NCBI GenBank assembly: GCA_902806575.1
Contig: CADCXD010000005.1
Location: forward strand, 372,001 to 436,000
DNA: 64,000 bases
From: Jackrogersella multiformis
Lineage: Eukaryota; Ascomycota; Sordariomycetes; Xylariales; Hypoxylaceae
Reading direction: 5' to 3'
In this document: piece by piece, positions 1 through 9,849 of the stretch
Layout of the letters: each line of letters starts with the position of its first letter
Numbering within the stretch: position 1 is the first letter of the stretch
Program-made: the position numbers and the translations under genes
The notes under the pieces: model-generated
Databases searched by the model: none
What the model saw: the letters and a program-made list of their open reading frames with translations, nothing else
Told to the model about the DNA's origin: nothing

Positions 1-1104
1 TCCAGGGAACAGGCGTGAAGAAGCGCAGCATGCTCATGCCCTGGGAGAGCAAACGTGGTGCGTGGTGCATCTTGGAGTCTGGTGTAAGACTCCCAGTGAG
101 GTTTGAAGAATGGCCGAAGGCGATATTCGTCATAACATCGAAAGAAAAATGACAAAACCAAGTAGTAACATCGACAGGGTGCCCAGTAGAGGCTTGCAAC
201 TGTCGGATAAGGAGTGATGCAAAGTGGCGTATGCGTGCCTCCTTGTCAGGGATGCCTACCGCCAGTCAATACAACTTCGGTCAAGTGTAGGGGACACTGG
301 AAGAACTCACATGGCGATGAAATCCCGAGGGCATCATCCCATCTTTTCCGGCGCCGGGCATATCCTTGTTTTGTGCGTATGGTGTTCAATGATACAAATG
401 GCCGGAGCATATCATACATTGGTCCCTTAATACACGATGTGCCGTAGCCATTGACAACATCCAATACGTCTGAATGGATAATGGTAAGCTCTTGTGGTCC
501 TGTGTTATATTATCAGTCATTGTTTTATGACATCCGTATCACACCCGAATGCTTGGCTCCGAAAAGGCTTGGTGGAGATCCTGAATTATTGACATAATAA
601 TTAGGACGTACCAGTGCGTACAATGCCACCGTATTTCCTGTGTACATCCCCCAGGAAAATATGGTTTTGTACTTTGAACATGTGGTAGAAATGCCATAAC
701 TTCGACAGAGCAGCTAATCGAGGCCCGGGGAAATCTTTAAGAGCATGTTCAAAGGAGCGGTATATAAGAACACTGGCGAATAACGGGACGAGGAAGGCAC
801 AGTTAACGATTAGAATCGTGTGCGTAGCGCTGATCTTGGTTTCGCTGATACTGTAGTTTTCATTCCAAGTGTTTGCAACGCATATAACAGAAGCAATAAG
901 TGTGGTGGTTAGAGTCCAGATCATAGCATACAGGGGGGCTTCCATGTGGTGTTCGCTCCTGATGAAATAAAGCCTATGGGACGAAATTCCAAAAAGGCCA
1001 AGAGAAATAACACCTCTCCACGTCGTCATCCACAACAACACTATTTGGAGGCCTTGAAGAGTCTGGAGCGCCATATAGAAGATATATTTTTCGATGATTA
1101 ACAT
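1..1104 (-). CDS. Cytochrome P450, N-terminal part (runs off left edge)
   Basis: Three exons can be read: 1104-612, 499-311 and 255 to beyond the edge. The introns 611-500 (GTACGT...ACAG) and 310-256 (GTGAGT...TAG) keep the frame. The N-terminus has two or three membrane segments and a YFIRSEHHMEAP stretch, then the proline-rich hinge DFPGPRLAALSKLWH and HRKYGGIVRTG|GPQELTI. Exon 2 gives CIKGPMYDMLRP and RRRKRWDDAL, exon 3 WFCHFSFDVMTNIAFG and a TPVPW motif. These match fungal P450s of the tryprostatin-hydroxylase-like type anchored by several helices. The visible part is about 312 residues; I-helix, ExxR and heme-Cys motifs lie outside the window. It would oxidise a small molecule at the ER membrane. 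It lies in the same direction as the GMC oxidoreductase and the UbiA-like enzyme, which suggests a shared pathway (inference). ATG 1104 was chosen as first in-frame Met; a later Met (MALQT) is possible. Confidence 0.82.
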
Positions 1105-2254
1105 ATAATCTCTGAATATTATAGCTGAACGGCGATTTTTCGTAATGAATAGAAACTAACATCTTCAACTCGATGTAACAATATGGTATAGGGCATATGG
1201 CATTGATAGCTCTTAGCGGCGGACTGTAACATATTCGAACTTGCAAGAAGCCGCAGCTATTCAAAGATACGTATGGTTAGTTAACATATAACCTAATCTG
1301 GTTGTTGGTGCTACAATTCGAAGGACTTTGCTTTATTTATCTAGGTTAAGTGTGTAAGTTATTTACTTAATACATCATTTGACTTCTGATAGGATGTAAT
1401 ACGAGATCTACAACTTCTAATTACCTACCTAGGTAGGTATTGACAATATCATATGCAATGTGACGGCGTGTCCTGCCGGCTCTATATGTAGAGGCGTACA
1501 AGTGATGATGTGAGCAATACTCTGTGACACACTATCCTACAGGTAATGATTACCTATGGATCTACGCATAAGGATCATCGACCATAGATGTACTGTACTT
1601 TCACCTTTGAGCTTATCACTGCAGGTTGGTAAGCTGATCTTTCAAGTTTTGTCTGCCGTATTACTTGACTCAAAAAATGCAAGATATGTCTCCAATGGGC
1701 AGGCATATCTTGTGCCATACTCTAAATCATCTCATCAATGTCCTAAGGTTCGGAACTACTACACCAACTAAGGGTTCGTTAGATTGGTACATGGTCTTAG
1801 TGAATAGATAGTATGTTTAACTTAAATATATATGTGTTTACACTACCTAGTAATAAGATAAAGAGCCGTGTATTGGTGTACGAGCCCTGCCCGTCATCTT
1901 CCGGGAATCCAATGGAGACCCTATGAGGCTAGCTAATAGGTGACACCGAGGGAAGTGTGGTAGCATGGGGTGTTGGTGTGTTTAATACTTAAAACTTTTT
2001 CGTGTTATTAGGATGCTACATCAGACTCTAGTTATAGAAATCGAACAGGGAGCATTGGACCCATGTTCCGATATGGCGCACCGTCAGCACTGTAATAAAG
2101 TGAAATTCGTAAAAATGGTTTAGAAGAAAGAAATTAAACATTTACTATGAGGCAAGGATAGAATACAGTCGCAAAAATACCAAGAGGAGCTTATTTTTGA
2201 AATGAAACTACAGTTATCGTGATCATCAAAACTTTTGCGATACAGCAGAAACCC
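1105..2254. other. Intergenic, AT-leaning, no gene seen
   Basis: Promoter side of the P450 and 3' side of the GMC oxidoreductase. It holds an 18-bp perfect palindrome at 1422-1439 (TACCTACCTAGGTAGGTA). A 71-codon frame at 1556-1771 has no recognisable content and is not called. Confidence 0.6.
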
Positions 2255-4142
2255 CTATTTCATACCCCATGACTCCTTAATCAGGTCCGCCGCCCGCTCG
2301 GCGAAAGCGTACACGGTGGCTTGAAGATTCGCGGTACTGATGATCGGAAGTGCACTCGAATCTACAATACGCAGGTTTTGCACCCCATAAACCTTCAAGT
2401 CCTTGTCAACCACGCCCCCCTTTTCCTTGGGAAGCATCGTGCAAGTCCCCGCCATATGCCACATCGAGATCATGCTCGCACGAAGGTACCGCTTCGCCGC
2501 ATCCAGGTCTGTAAGATGAGAAGCCGGGTCGCGGCGGTGAAGCGGCTGTTTGAGGAGCTTGCTCAGCGGAGACGCGCGCGCGATGGCCTCGATGTGTAAC
2601 ATGTGATTCGCTAGGACTTCCATATCGATAGGATTAGATAGATACTGGGGATCAATGATAGGGGCACGCGACGGGTCACTGGATTGGATATGAACAGTAC
2701 CACGCGACAAGGGCTGGGCGAGCATCGCGCCGATAGTGATGAATTTTCCGGGCACGGGACCTTGTGGCGAGCCTGCGTTCGCATCTACCGGGAGAACACT
2801 CTGAGAAGCAACTGAGAGGTAAGCGCCTGTCGGTTCATTCGGGTTGAATACACATTTCTCAGCCACTTCATAGTATGCCACATCTCTGGCATTCTTGATC
2901 CCCTCCGTAACAGGCGGGCGGTTTTCGTCCAGTAGCTTCTTCAAGCTCTCTTGAGCCTCAGCTGTAATACACTCAACAGTAGGTAGGTAGGCGTATGTAG
3001 TCACTCCAACGTACGACAGCGGGCCCGACTTTTTAGTCGAGTATTCTTGCATAGCCTGGCCTATGGCATCTGGCTCTTGTCGTACTAGGGCGTCCAGTGT
3101 ATCAACTTCGTCGACTGCTTCGAAGCCTATACTGCAGACGGCGTGATCATGAAGATTCTCGCCAACTGTGGGTAGGTCCACGACCACTTCAATGCCGTGG
3201 TTGTTGAGCAAGGTTTGATCACCGACTCCTGATAACTCTAGAATCTTTGGCGAGTGCAGGGCACCTGCTGCGAGGATAACCTCCTTCGCCGGGTTGGCTA
3301 TCTTTGTCTCGCCATTAAATCTGTACTGGACCCCGGTCGCCCTGACTGGATGGCTAGTCTTGTCGAATAGGATCTTGACAACCTCTGCATTTGCAAGAAC
3401 ATGGAGGTTTTTTCGGCCCTTGACGGGATTGTAATAGGCCGATGCTGATGAGCTCCTTTCTTTCGTCTCTGGGTGAATGCTGGCGAGGCAGCTAAAAGAA
3501 CCAATGGATGGATCGACAAAAGGATCGTCTTTCATGCAGCGGCCCATGGCGGTAAAAGTTTCTGCCCAAGTTCGACGGATGGGATGGTCGATGCTTCCAG
3601 GGAATGAGGTCTGGATAGGCCCTATGGCGGCATCATTGTTGATGGTATCCCAGTTGTCGATACCAAGTATTATGCGAGACGATTTATCTACTGGCGGAGA
3701 TGTATATGCCTTGGCAAAGTATCTACGAAGGGTCTCCCAGTTCCATCCCTCATTGCCGAGCGACTCCCAGGCATCGATAAGACCCTTGGAAGGAGGAACA
3801 AATACAAAGGCGTTGATAGCGCTTGAGCCTCCAAGGGCTTTGCCTTGGTTCATGTCGATTGACCTTCCGTTCAACAGCGGCTAAACTTCATATTAGCCTT
3901 ATTAGAGAAAAGGAAATGAGAAGACGTACCTGAGCATCGGATTTGAAGCCCCAATCGGCCTCCGTTTTCTTCAGGGTGTCAAAAAATGCCGGCGTATTGA
4001 CTCGTGGGTCGTCAGTGTAATCGGCGCCCGCCTCCAGTACGAGTATATGTTGGCTGGGGTCCTCTGAAAGCCGCGAGGCTACGACTAGACCGGCCGTACC
4101 GCCACCGATAATCACGAAGTCATAATGTTCTCCTTGGCTCAT
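2255..4142 (-). CDS. GMC-family FAD-dependent oxidoreductase
   Basis: Two exons, 4142-3930 and 3880-2255, with a 49-base intron (GTACGT...TTTAG), give 612 residues, a normal size for the glucose-methanol-choline family. Residues 8-40 form the FAD dinucleotide fold (VIIGGGTAGLVVASRL, then VLEAGAD). GMC signature 1 follows (NQGKALGGSSAINAF, about residues 82-96) and signature 2 (AAGALHSPKILELSGVG). The C-terminus has the catalytic His in WHMAGTCTM and an Asn in TANLQATVYAFAE, the expected His/Asn pair of alcohol oxidases and dehydrogenases. No signal peptide is visible, so it is probably intracellular. It lies between a P450 and a UbiA-like gene on the same strand, which fits a tailoring alcohol or lactol oxidation (inference). 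The substrate cannot be deduced. Confidence 0.88.
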
Positions 4143-4682
4143 GTTGATGAGAGGATGCCGAGATGGAAACAGCTCGCTACACGGTACAAGATAAGAAGCT
4201 GATGATCTTAGATAGTGCAGGACCGGGGGAAAATAGAGTACCTAGGTAAGCTGGATGATTCAGGCGAACAGCAGCCTATATGAAGATAAGTTTTAGATGT
4301 TTCGTTGCGTCTTTGTATGAAGGGAGCCTCGACTACGCGGGTTTCGGCCCGAGATCTACCCGCACGCAAACTCCAAGAAAATAGTCCCTGACATGAGAAA
4401 ATAGAAAGTACAGTACATACAGTCGCAATCTATTTATGCGTGATAGATAATTTGTGACACCATAAGCAACTTGTAGCACCATCAGCAATGTCGAGACGCG
4501 GTAGAGCGGAGGAGTCTGTGTTATAACGTAACCACTCACATGTAAAGACCGAGAATTCCAAGAGTTACAGTGGGCTATTGTAAGCATCTATGTCTGACTC
4601 TATTCGCCCATCTGAAGCTCCACTACTGTACATTTATGCATTTCCCTCCTTTACTTCAGCCGATATACGACAGAGTCAGCAT
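4143..4682. other. Intergenic between GMC and UbiA-like genes
   Basis: Promoter side of the GMC gene. It contains TACCTAGGTA at 4239-4248; no gene is recognised. Confidence 0.6.
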
Positions 4683-5627
4683 TCAGTCAGGTAAGAGAAT
4701 TGGCAACAAGAACAGACCAAATATCCACACTGGCCACAGCCTCCAGGTAAATGTATCTCCTGCCTTCGTCTTATCCCAGAAGAGGTTTGACACCATCCAC
4801 CCTCCAGCCACCCAAGCTATTGCGCTCTCTGCCCATCCAGAACCCCAGTACCAACAGGCCACGCTGGTCCAACCAACAACCCCGAGCGCCACGGTTAACC
4901 TCGCATTGTGGTCACCCATAACTAACGGCACCGTCTGCCTGCCGACGGACTTATCCCCTTCCTTATCTCTAAAGTCCTGGGTATGGCTGGTCGTCGTTAT
5001 GCAACCGGCCAAGATACCAAGCCAGACAGCTGCTTCGCATTTTCCAGAAAATATTGAATATCCTACACTAACCTCGAGTGGACCAGCGAAAAAGCAAGCA
5101 AAGCCGAGCCCGTTCTGGAAGTTCTTTAGGAAGGGATCCGAAGCTCCACCCCACTCATTATAACAGATGCAAAATATTGCCTCGAGAAAGCACGGTACAA
5201 GGCCCCCAACGTCGATCGCGATCAGGAGAACAACAGGATACATCATATACATAATCCACGTGGTCTGCTGAGAGCTGATCCGTCCTGAGGGGAGCGGTCG
5301 CCAGGGTTTGTTCAGTGCGTCCTCTGCAACTGCTGCAGGATGCCGTTGATTGTGGAGGTTGAAGAGAAACAGGTTACTCCAAGACCAAAGGAACATCTTA
5401 GGTAACGAGGTAAGTATCTGAGGGAGGGACAGGGCTGGGCCCATGGAGAATTTTGGTGCCACAGAGGCATTCATGGCGCCAAAGAGGGAGCCCATGCAGA
5501 TAATGTCCTTGATGTTGTCCCGGCTGAATAGGTAAACGGTGTAGGCGTGGTATGCAAGACGAAGCACCACTACCTTGAGAGCCTTGCCCGTAGGTGGAGT
5601 CAGCTTTCGCATCTCAACAGGCAACAT
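4683..5627 (-). CDS. UbiA-family membrane prenyltransferase / terpene-cyclase-like enzyme
   Basis: Single exon, 314 residues, rich in hydrophobic helices (about eight). Two polar UbiA loops are present. The first, at residues 90-116, has N90, N93, E102-D103, N106 and the NKPWRPLPSGR run. The second, at residues 215-240, reads HTQDFRDKEGD then GRQTVP, giving D218-x2-D221-x3-D225 to bind Mg-diphosphate. This is the fungal UbiA branch with NQ-x8-ED in place of the bacterial NDxxD. The wider superfamily includes aromatic prenyltransferases and cyclising enzymes such as the fumagillin bergamotene synthase (Fma-TC) and EriG. Sequence alone does not say which activity this one has. It is complete, with no frameshift. 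Its neighbours are a GMC oxidoreductase and a P450, and a divergent membrane-protein gene starts 732 bases away. Confidence 0.82.
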   Translation of the reverse strand: MLPVEMRKLTPPTGKALKVVVLRLAYHAYTVYLFSRDNIKDIICMGSLFGAMNASVAPKFSMGPALSLPQILTSLPKMFLWSWSNLFLFNLHNQRHPAAVAEDALNKPWRPLPSGRISSQQTTWIMYMMYPVVLLIAIDVGGLVPCFLEAIFCICYNEWGGASDPFLKNFQNGLGFACFFAGPLEVSVGYSIFSGKCEAAVWLGILAGCITTTSHTQDFRDKEGDKSVGRQTVPLVMGDHNARLTVALGVVGWTSVACWYWGSGWAESAIAWVAGGWMVSNLFWDKTKAGDTFTWRLWPVWIFGLFLLPILLPD

Positions 5628-6359
5628 TTAGAGAATAGTTATCTGAAGGGGGATAGTAATTTTGAGTAATCTAATGAAGTTAGTTGGATTAGAATATCCA
5701 CGAGTAAAGAGTTATACCATATTTATAACTTTATATTAGTCGGAGTAGCCTGCTGCTTTTTACCTCAGTAATCGACATCCATGGGTACCTATTATAAGTC
5801 GTGATAGGTGAACCTATCCTTTAGATACCTAGGTGTGTCAGGTCTAGTCAGATCAGGGGTTCGACCTCTTTGTAGATCCATTCCGAGGTTCGACAAGTCA
5901 GCCTAAGACAGTGTAAACTAAATAACAGGATTAGACCTGTATGTATATGATGATGATGAGTGCGTTAACGGCCGAGAGGGTGTGAAGGTTGTATACCTAG
6001 GTAGACCTGGCCCACTGTATGAGATTACACCCCAGCGTACAGCTTTAATGTGTAAGATGACCAGAGTGCTTAACCGTAAGGCTGGCATTCCGTGTAATAT
6101 AAGCACATTACTTAATTTCCTAAAAAGTAGCGCTTTATCCGATATCTCGAACGTCTGTACCTTTACTTATTTACTTAGGTAATTACCTTGTCAGCAGTAT
6201 CAATATATAATATCGGTTGTCGGATGACTTGCATGTGTACCGGATCGTAACCAGATGTACTATTATTCTTACAATAGGTAAATTAAAAAACTTTCGTTCT
6301 TCCACTTTACCATCACCAATGTGTCTAACCATCACGGTTAATTCATACACTTACCCAAG
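5628..6359. promoter_or_regulatory. Divergent intergenic region, UbiA-like / rhodopsin-like genes
   Basis: Shared upstream region of two divergent genes, AT-rich. It contains two CCTAGGT-type palindrome copies near 5826 and 5994. No specific regulator site is identified. Confidence 0.4.
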
Positions 6360-7581
6360 ATGACTCTTTCTCTCGGCGCCATTCGTGTGGCCGTGATATC
6401 TTTTATTTCTATTACTCTTGCCATTATATCACTGGCGCTCAGACTATGGTCTAAAAGCATTCAAAAGACGCCGCTCCTGTTCACAGACTACATGATAATT
6501 GCGGCCATGGTTATCACATCAGGCGCAGTAGCTATATTTCTCGCAGGTAAGGCAAACTGTATAACTTGAAGTATTAACTTATTGACGCGGAATGATCGTG
6601 GAAGCTGGTTTTGCTGCAGGTTTAGGGGTACATTTGAATGAGATCTTATCAACAAATCCTGAAATCTTAGTACTACACCTAAAGGTTCGTGATGATGACA
6701 GTTTGGACAGTTCTTCTACTCATGGCATCGACCCAGTTGTTCGTACCCGCCCAAGTCCTCTGGGCGTCTGCCAACACTTGCGTCAAGCTCTCAATTCTAT
6801 CGCTTTATACCAATTTGTTTCCGAACAAAACCTTCATTCATATCTGCCACGGGACTATGGCTATTACCCTTGCCTATTTCCTCATGGTCTTCTTGGAAAC
6901 CTTCCTGCTCTGCAAGCCAGCACAGTATAATTGGGATAAATCTATCCCCGGCGGTACCTGTACCAATCAAAATCTGGCATATCTCATCGCAGGAATCACA
7001 AACCTCGTGATTGATGCCTTTGTTGTGGCGCTGCCGATGCCAATGCTATTCAACCTTCAAATGACACTATCAAAGAAGTTCAGTATTGCTGCGATGTTTA
7101 GCCTTGGGGCATTGTAAGTCTGTCAAATACAATCAGGGCTAGGTGAAAGTTTTCTAACTAGATATGAAATAGGATATGTATCGTATCCTTACTTAGAGTT
7201 TTATGGCTCAATAGTTGGGACCTAACCGACCTCACATACACTGTCACCCCTGGTGCTATCTACTCTGTCTTGGAGCCGACACTTGGTGTGGTGAATGCTT
7301 GCCTCCCGACCATCAAGCCCGCCATGAAGAAAACATTAGGCCAGAAAGCCTTTCAATGGAGTTCTAACGACCACAGTAGCAAGGATTATTCACAATCAGC
7401 GGGAAGTCGTGATCGCAGGGCCGTACCAGGCTTAGAGCCAGCAACACACGCCTTCAAGCAGCTTGAAGATGAGATACCCCTGACAAGTATCAACGCACGA
7501 TCTAGTCCACGGCCAGAATTCTCGGATAGCTATCAAATAACTATAACTCGTGAATGGGCAGTCGACGGTACAGTAGCATAA
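6360..7581 (+). CDS. Fungal rhodopsin-like (SAT4/Pth11-type) integral membrane protein
   Basis: Seven-helix-type protein. Exon 1 is 6360-6546 (two helices, LRLWSK and DYMIIAAM). Intron 6547-6604 leads to AGFAAGLGVHLNE, the conserved GLGxH loop. From about 6690 to 7113 a second frame encodes ASTQLFVPAQVL, CVKLSILSLY, a GGTC-type loop and DAFVVALPMPMLFNLQM. Intron 7114-7172 (GTAAGT...ATAG) joins ICIVSLLRVLW, TYTVTPGAIYSVLEPTLG and a polar C-tail ending at 7581. This order is typical of the fungal rhodopsin-domain family (PTH11-related), whose ligands are mostly unknown. Oddity: the frame changes by one base between LHLKV (about 6684) and TVWTVLL (about 6700), and no GT-AG intron of normal length fits. 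Either there is a one-base frameshift or an unusual splice, so the gene may be a pseudogene. Confidence 0.7.
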
Positions 7582-7870
7582 GACTTGCGACAAACGTTCG
7601 ATACCCCCTGAGGACCATGGATATATGAATCAATGTATGCTAGGTATATTATAGGACTAAAAGGATTTATGGAATCGGGAGGTCTTACACCCGCCGTGCC
7701 GATTTTCCTAAAGGAAAAATATCCTCATGCTGTTGGGTGCCTTCCAAAACCTATCAAGCTTAATTTCAGTGTCTACGCTACTTAACTGGAGATCTGAGAG
7801 TCATAAAATGCAGAGGCGATCTAGGTGGCGTAGATAACTTAACCTAGGAGAGATGACTCCTTTGAATTGA

Positions 7871-7888
7871 TAACCCTAACCCTAACCT
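7871..7888 (+). repeat. Short telomere-like CCCTAA run
   Basis: TAACCCTAACCCTAACC, about two and a half copies of the fungal telomere unit on the C-rich strand. It is too short to be a telomere; it may be chance or an interstitial relic. Confidence 0.35.
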
Positions 7889-9831
7889 AAGCTAGCCCCA
7901 AAAATCAAAGGTTGTAAGGCAACGTCAACAAGATCGGTAATATCTTCGTAAAATATTACTTTTCCCTTGAATATTGAAATTAACTGCGTAGTCCCTGTTG
8001 TAGCACTCATTACCTCATATTTAACGAATCGGCAGACCTAGTCATTTCTATCTTGGCTGAGAAGTCTCGGCCGATACTATTTTGAAAGCTCTCTTCCTGT
8101 TGATTAAGTGAAGTCGCATCCATAGGTATCCAAGACTTTCGATGATCGTGATGTCTTCAAGCTACCAGATACTCCCCGGCCGAGTCCGGTTGCTAGCAAT
8201 GCTCATAGGTCAATATCCTACAGCAACCAATGAGATATAAGTTCTAGGTGACCTTCCAAGTTTAGGAATCACGTCAGCTTTTGCTCCCTCTCCCTAGCTT
8301 TTAAACCTGAGGTTTCATCCGAGCGTCAGGCGACTCAGTAATTTTGATATTGCCCTTGAATTTGCCAAGGAGTCATTGTTCTCAGTATCATCTTCGTTTT
8401 GGTTCCTGTGACTTGAACCTACACGACTGCTTCTAGGTATATAGTAAGCAATTCTTTGCAGTTCTTCGTATAGAAACACTCCGTAATTTGCCTAAATTTG
8501 GTTTGTGAACCAGCTATGCAGGCATCTCCAAATGCTGCTTCTTGGTTCGCGACGTGTCACAATAACTTCCTCATAAGTATAACCCGCCAATGCCCCTGAA
8601 GAGCGAGAATTTACTCCATATCCCCACATTCAATAGTCACGGTAACATTGCATACGGCAAATCTAATGTTACCCTCTTGCATAGTCATACCTGGCTATAC
8701 CGAAGTAGCATTACCAAATGGACAGCCTCAAGGCACAGAAAAGAGTACTTTATTCACTAGCCCAGAATCGAATTTCGGCAGTAGATCTATGATATATGTG
8801 CCCAATGGTTATACATCGATAGCTTCATGCTTGTTAATAAGATGGAAACTTATGAATCAGAGATTTCCTAGTTTAATGGAACAGTAAGATTAACGAGAAA
8901 ATAATCTGTACGATGGTGGCGAGGTCACGGTGAGAAGGGGTATACGAAAGTGGAAAGAGTTATATCTCAATACTAACCTTATCTACCTAGGTACCTCTAC
9001 TAGTTTTTCGATTATGAATCACACAGGAGAAGACTTTTGAACCAATTTGACTTAGAGTTACCTAGGTAAATAAAGATCTAGTAGGGTTCTTACTGGCTAT
9101 TGTAAGACATAAAGATGGATTTCCGATTCCGCAATATTTGGCCTTTATGCGATCTCTTAACCCTGAGCATAACAATAATAGTCCTTTGTTGTAGTTCCCG
9201 ATTTCTTTCTCTAGCAACCTCATAGTTATCCACTAAGCAGATTCATCTAGAGAAGTAACGATAGTTATGTACGATATAAAGACTCACCTCATTTTTAAAT
9301 TTCTGAAGTTGGTAGCGCCCCAATTTGTGAGAGTTTAAGCTGGGTGGTAAGAATTCCAAACCATCTGCTAAGGTACCTACCTAAGCTTAGCAACTAGTAT
9401 GGGAAGATCCTCGATGGCTCTATTTGGAAGAAAACGGTTGCCCGGCCCCACATGGAGCGGAAAGCCGGGCGCTTAACCTAAAATAAAGACGGCCGGGTCG
9501 GGACAGGCAAAATTCGGAGGGGCAGGCCGGTTGACGCACTTCCAGTGAGCGAACACGACCATGCTTTATTGCTAGTCTAGCTACGACGAATATATAGGTA
9601 TACAAGTTGTTACATGAGGGTTTCTTGTTTCCTTGCTCGTTTTCGGTTACTGGCAATATTGCCTAGTATTTTGTGTGTTACTATCCAAGGTTAAGGAATA
9701 TCGACTCTCCGGATAAAGCCCGTTAACCCTAGGTTGCACAGCTGAATGATCAGCTCTCCTTTGACTTACTAGGTAACTACACGAGTTAGGTAAGCTATGA
9801 TGTAGAGATGTTTCATTTAGATGCAGCTACC

Positions 9832-9849
9832 TACCTACCTAGGTAGGTA
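9832..9849. repeat. 18-bp perfect palindrome of the CCTAGG family
   Basis: TACCTACCTAGGTAGGTA, identical to the copy at 1422-1439 and flanked by further ACCT/AGGT units. It is one of many related copies in the intergenic DNA. Confidence 0.8.

Noticed and set aside
601..620. P450 frame appearing to end at a stop at 601, suggesting a truncated pseudogene
   Set aside because: The stop lies inside a GTACGT...ACAG intron; exons 2 and 3 continue the family sequence in frame.
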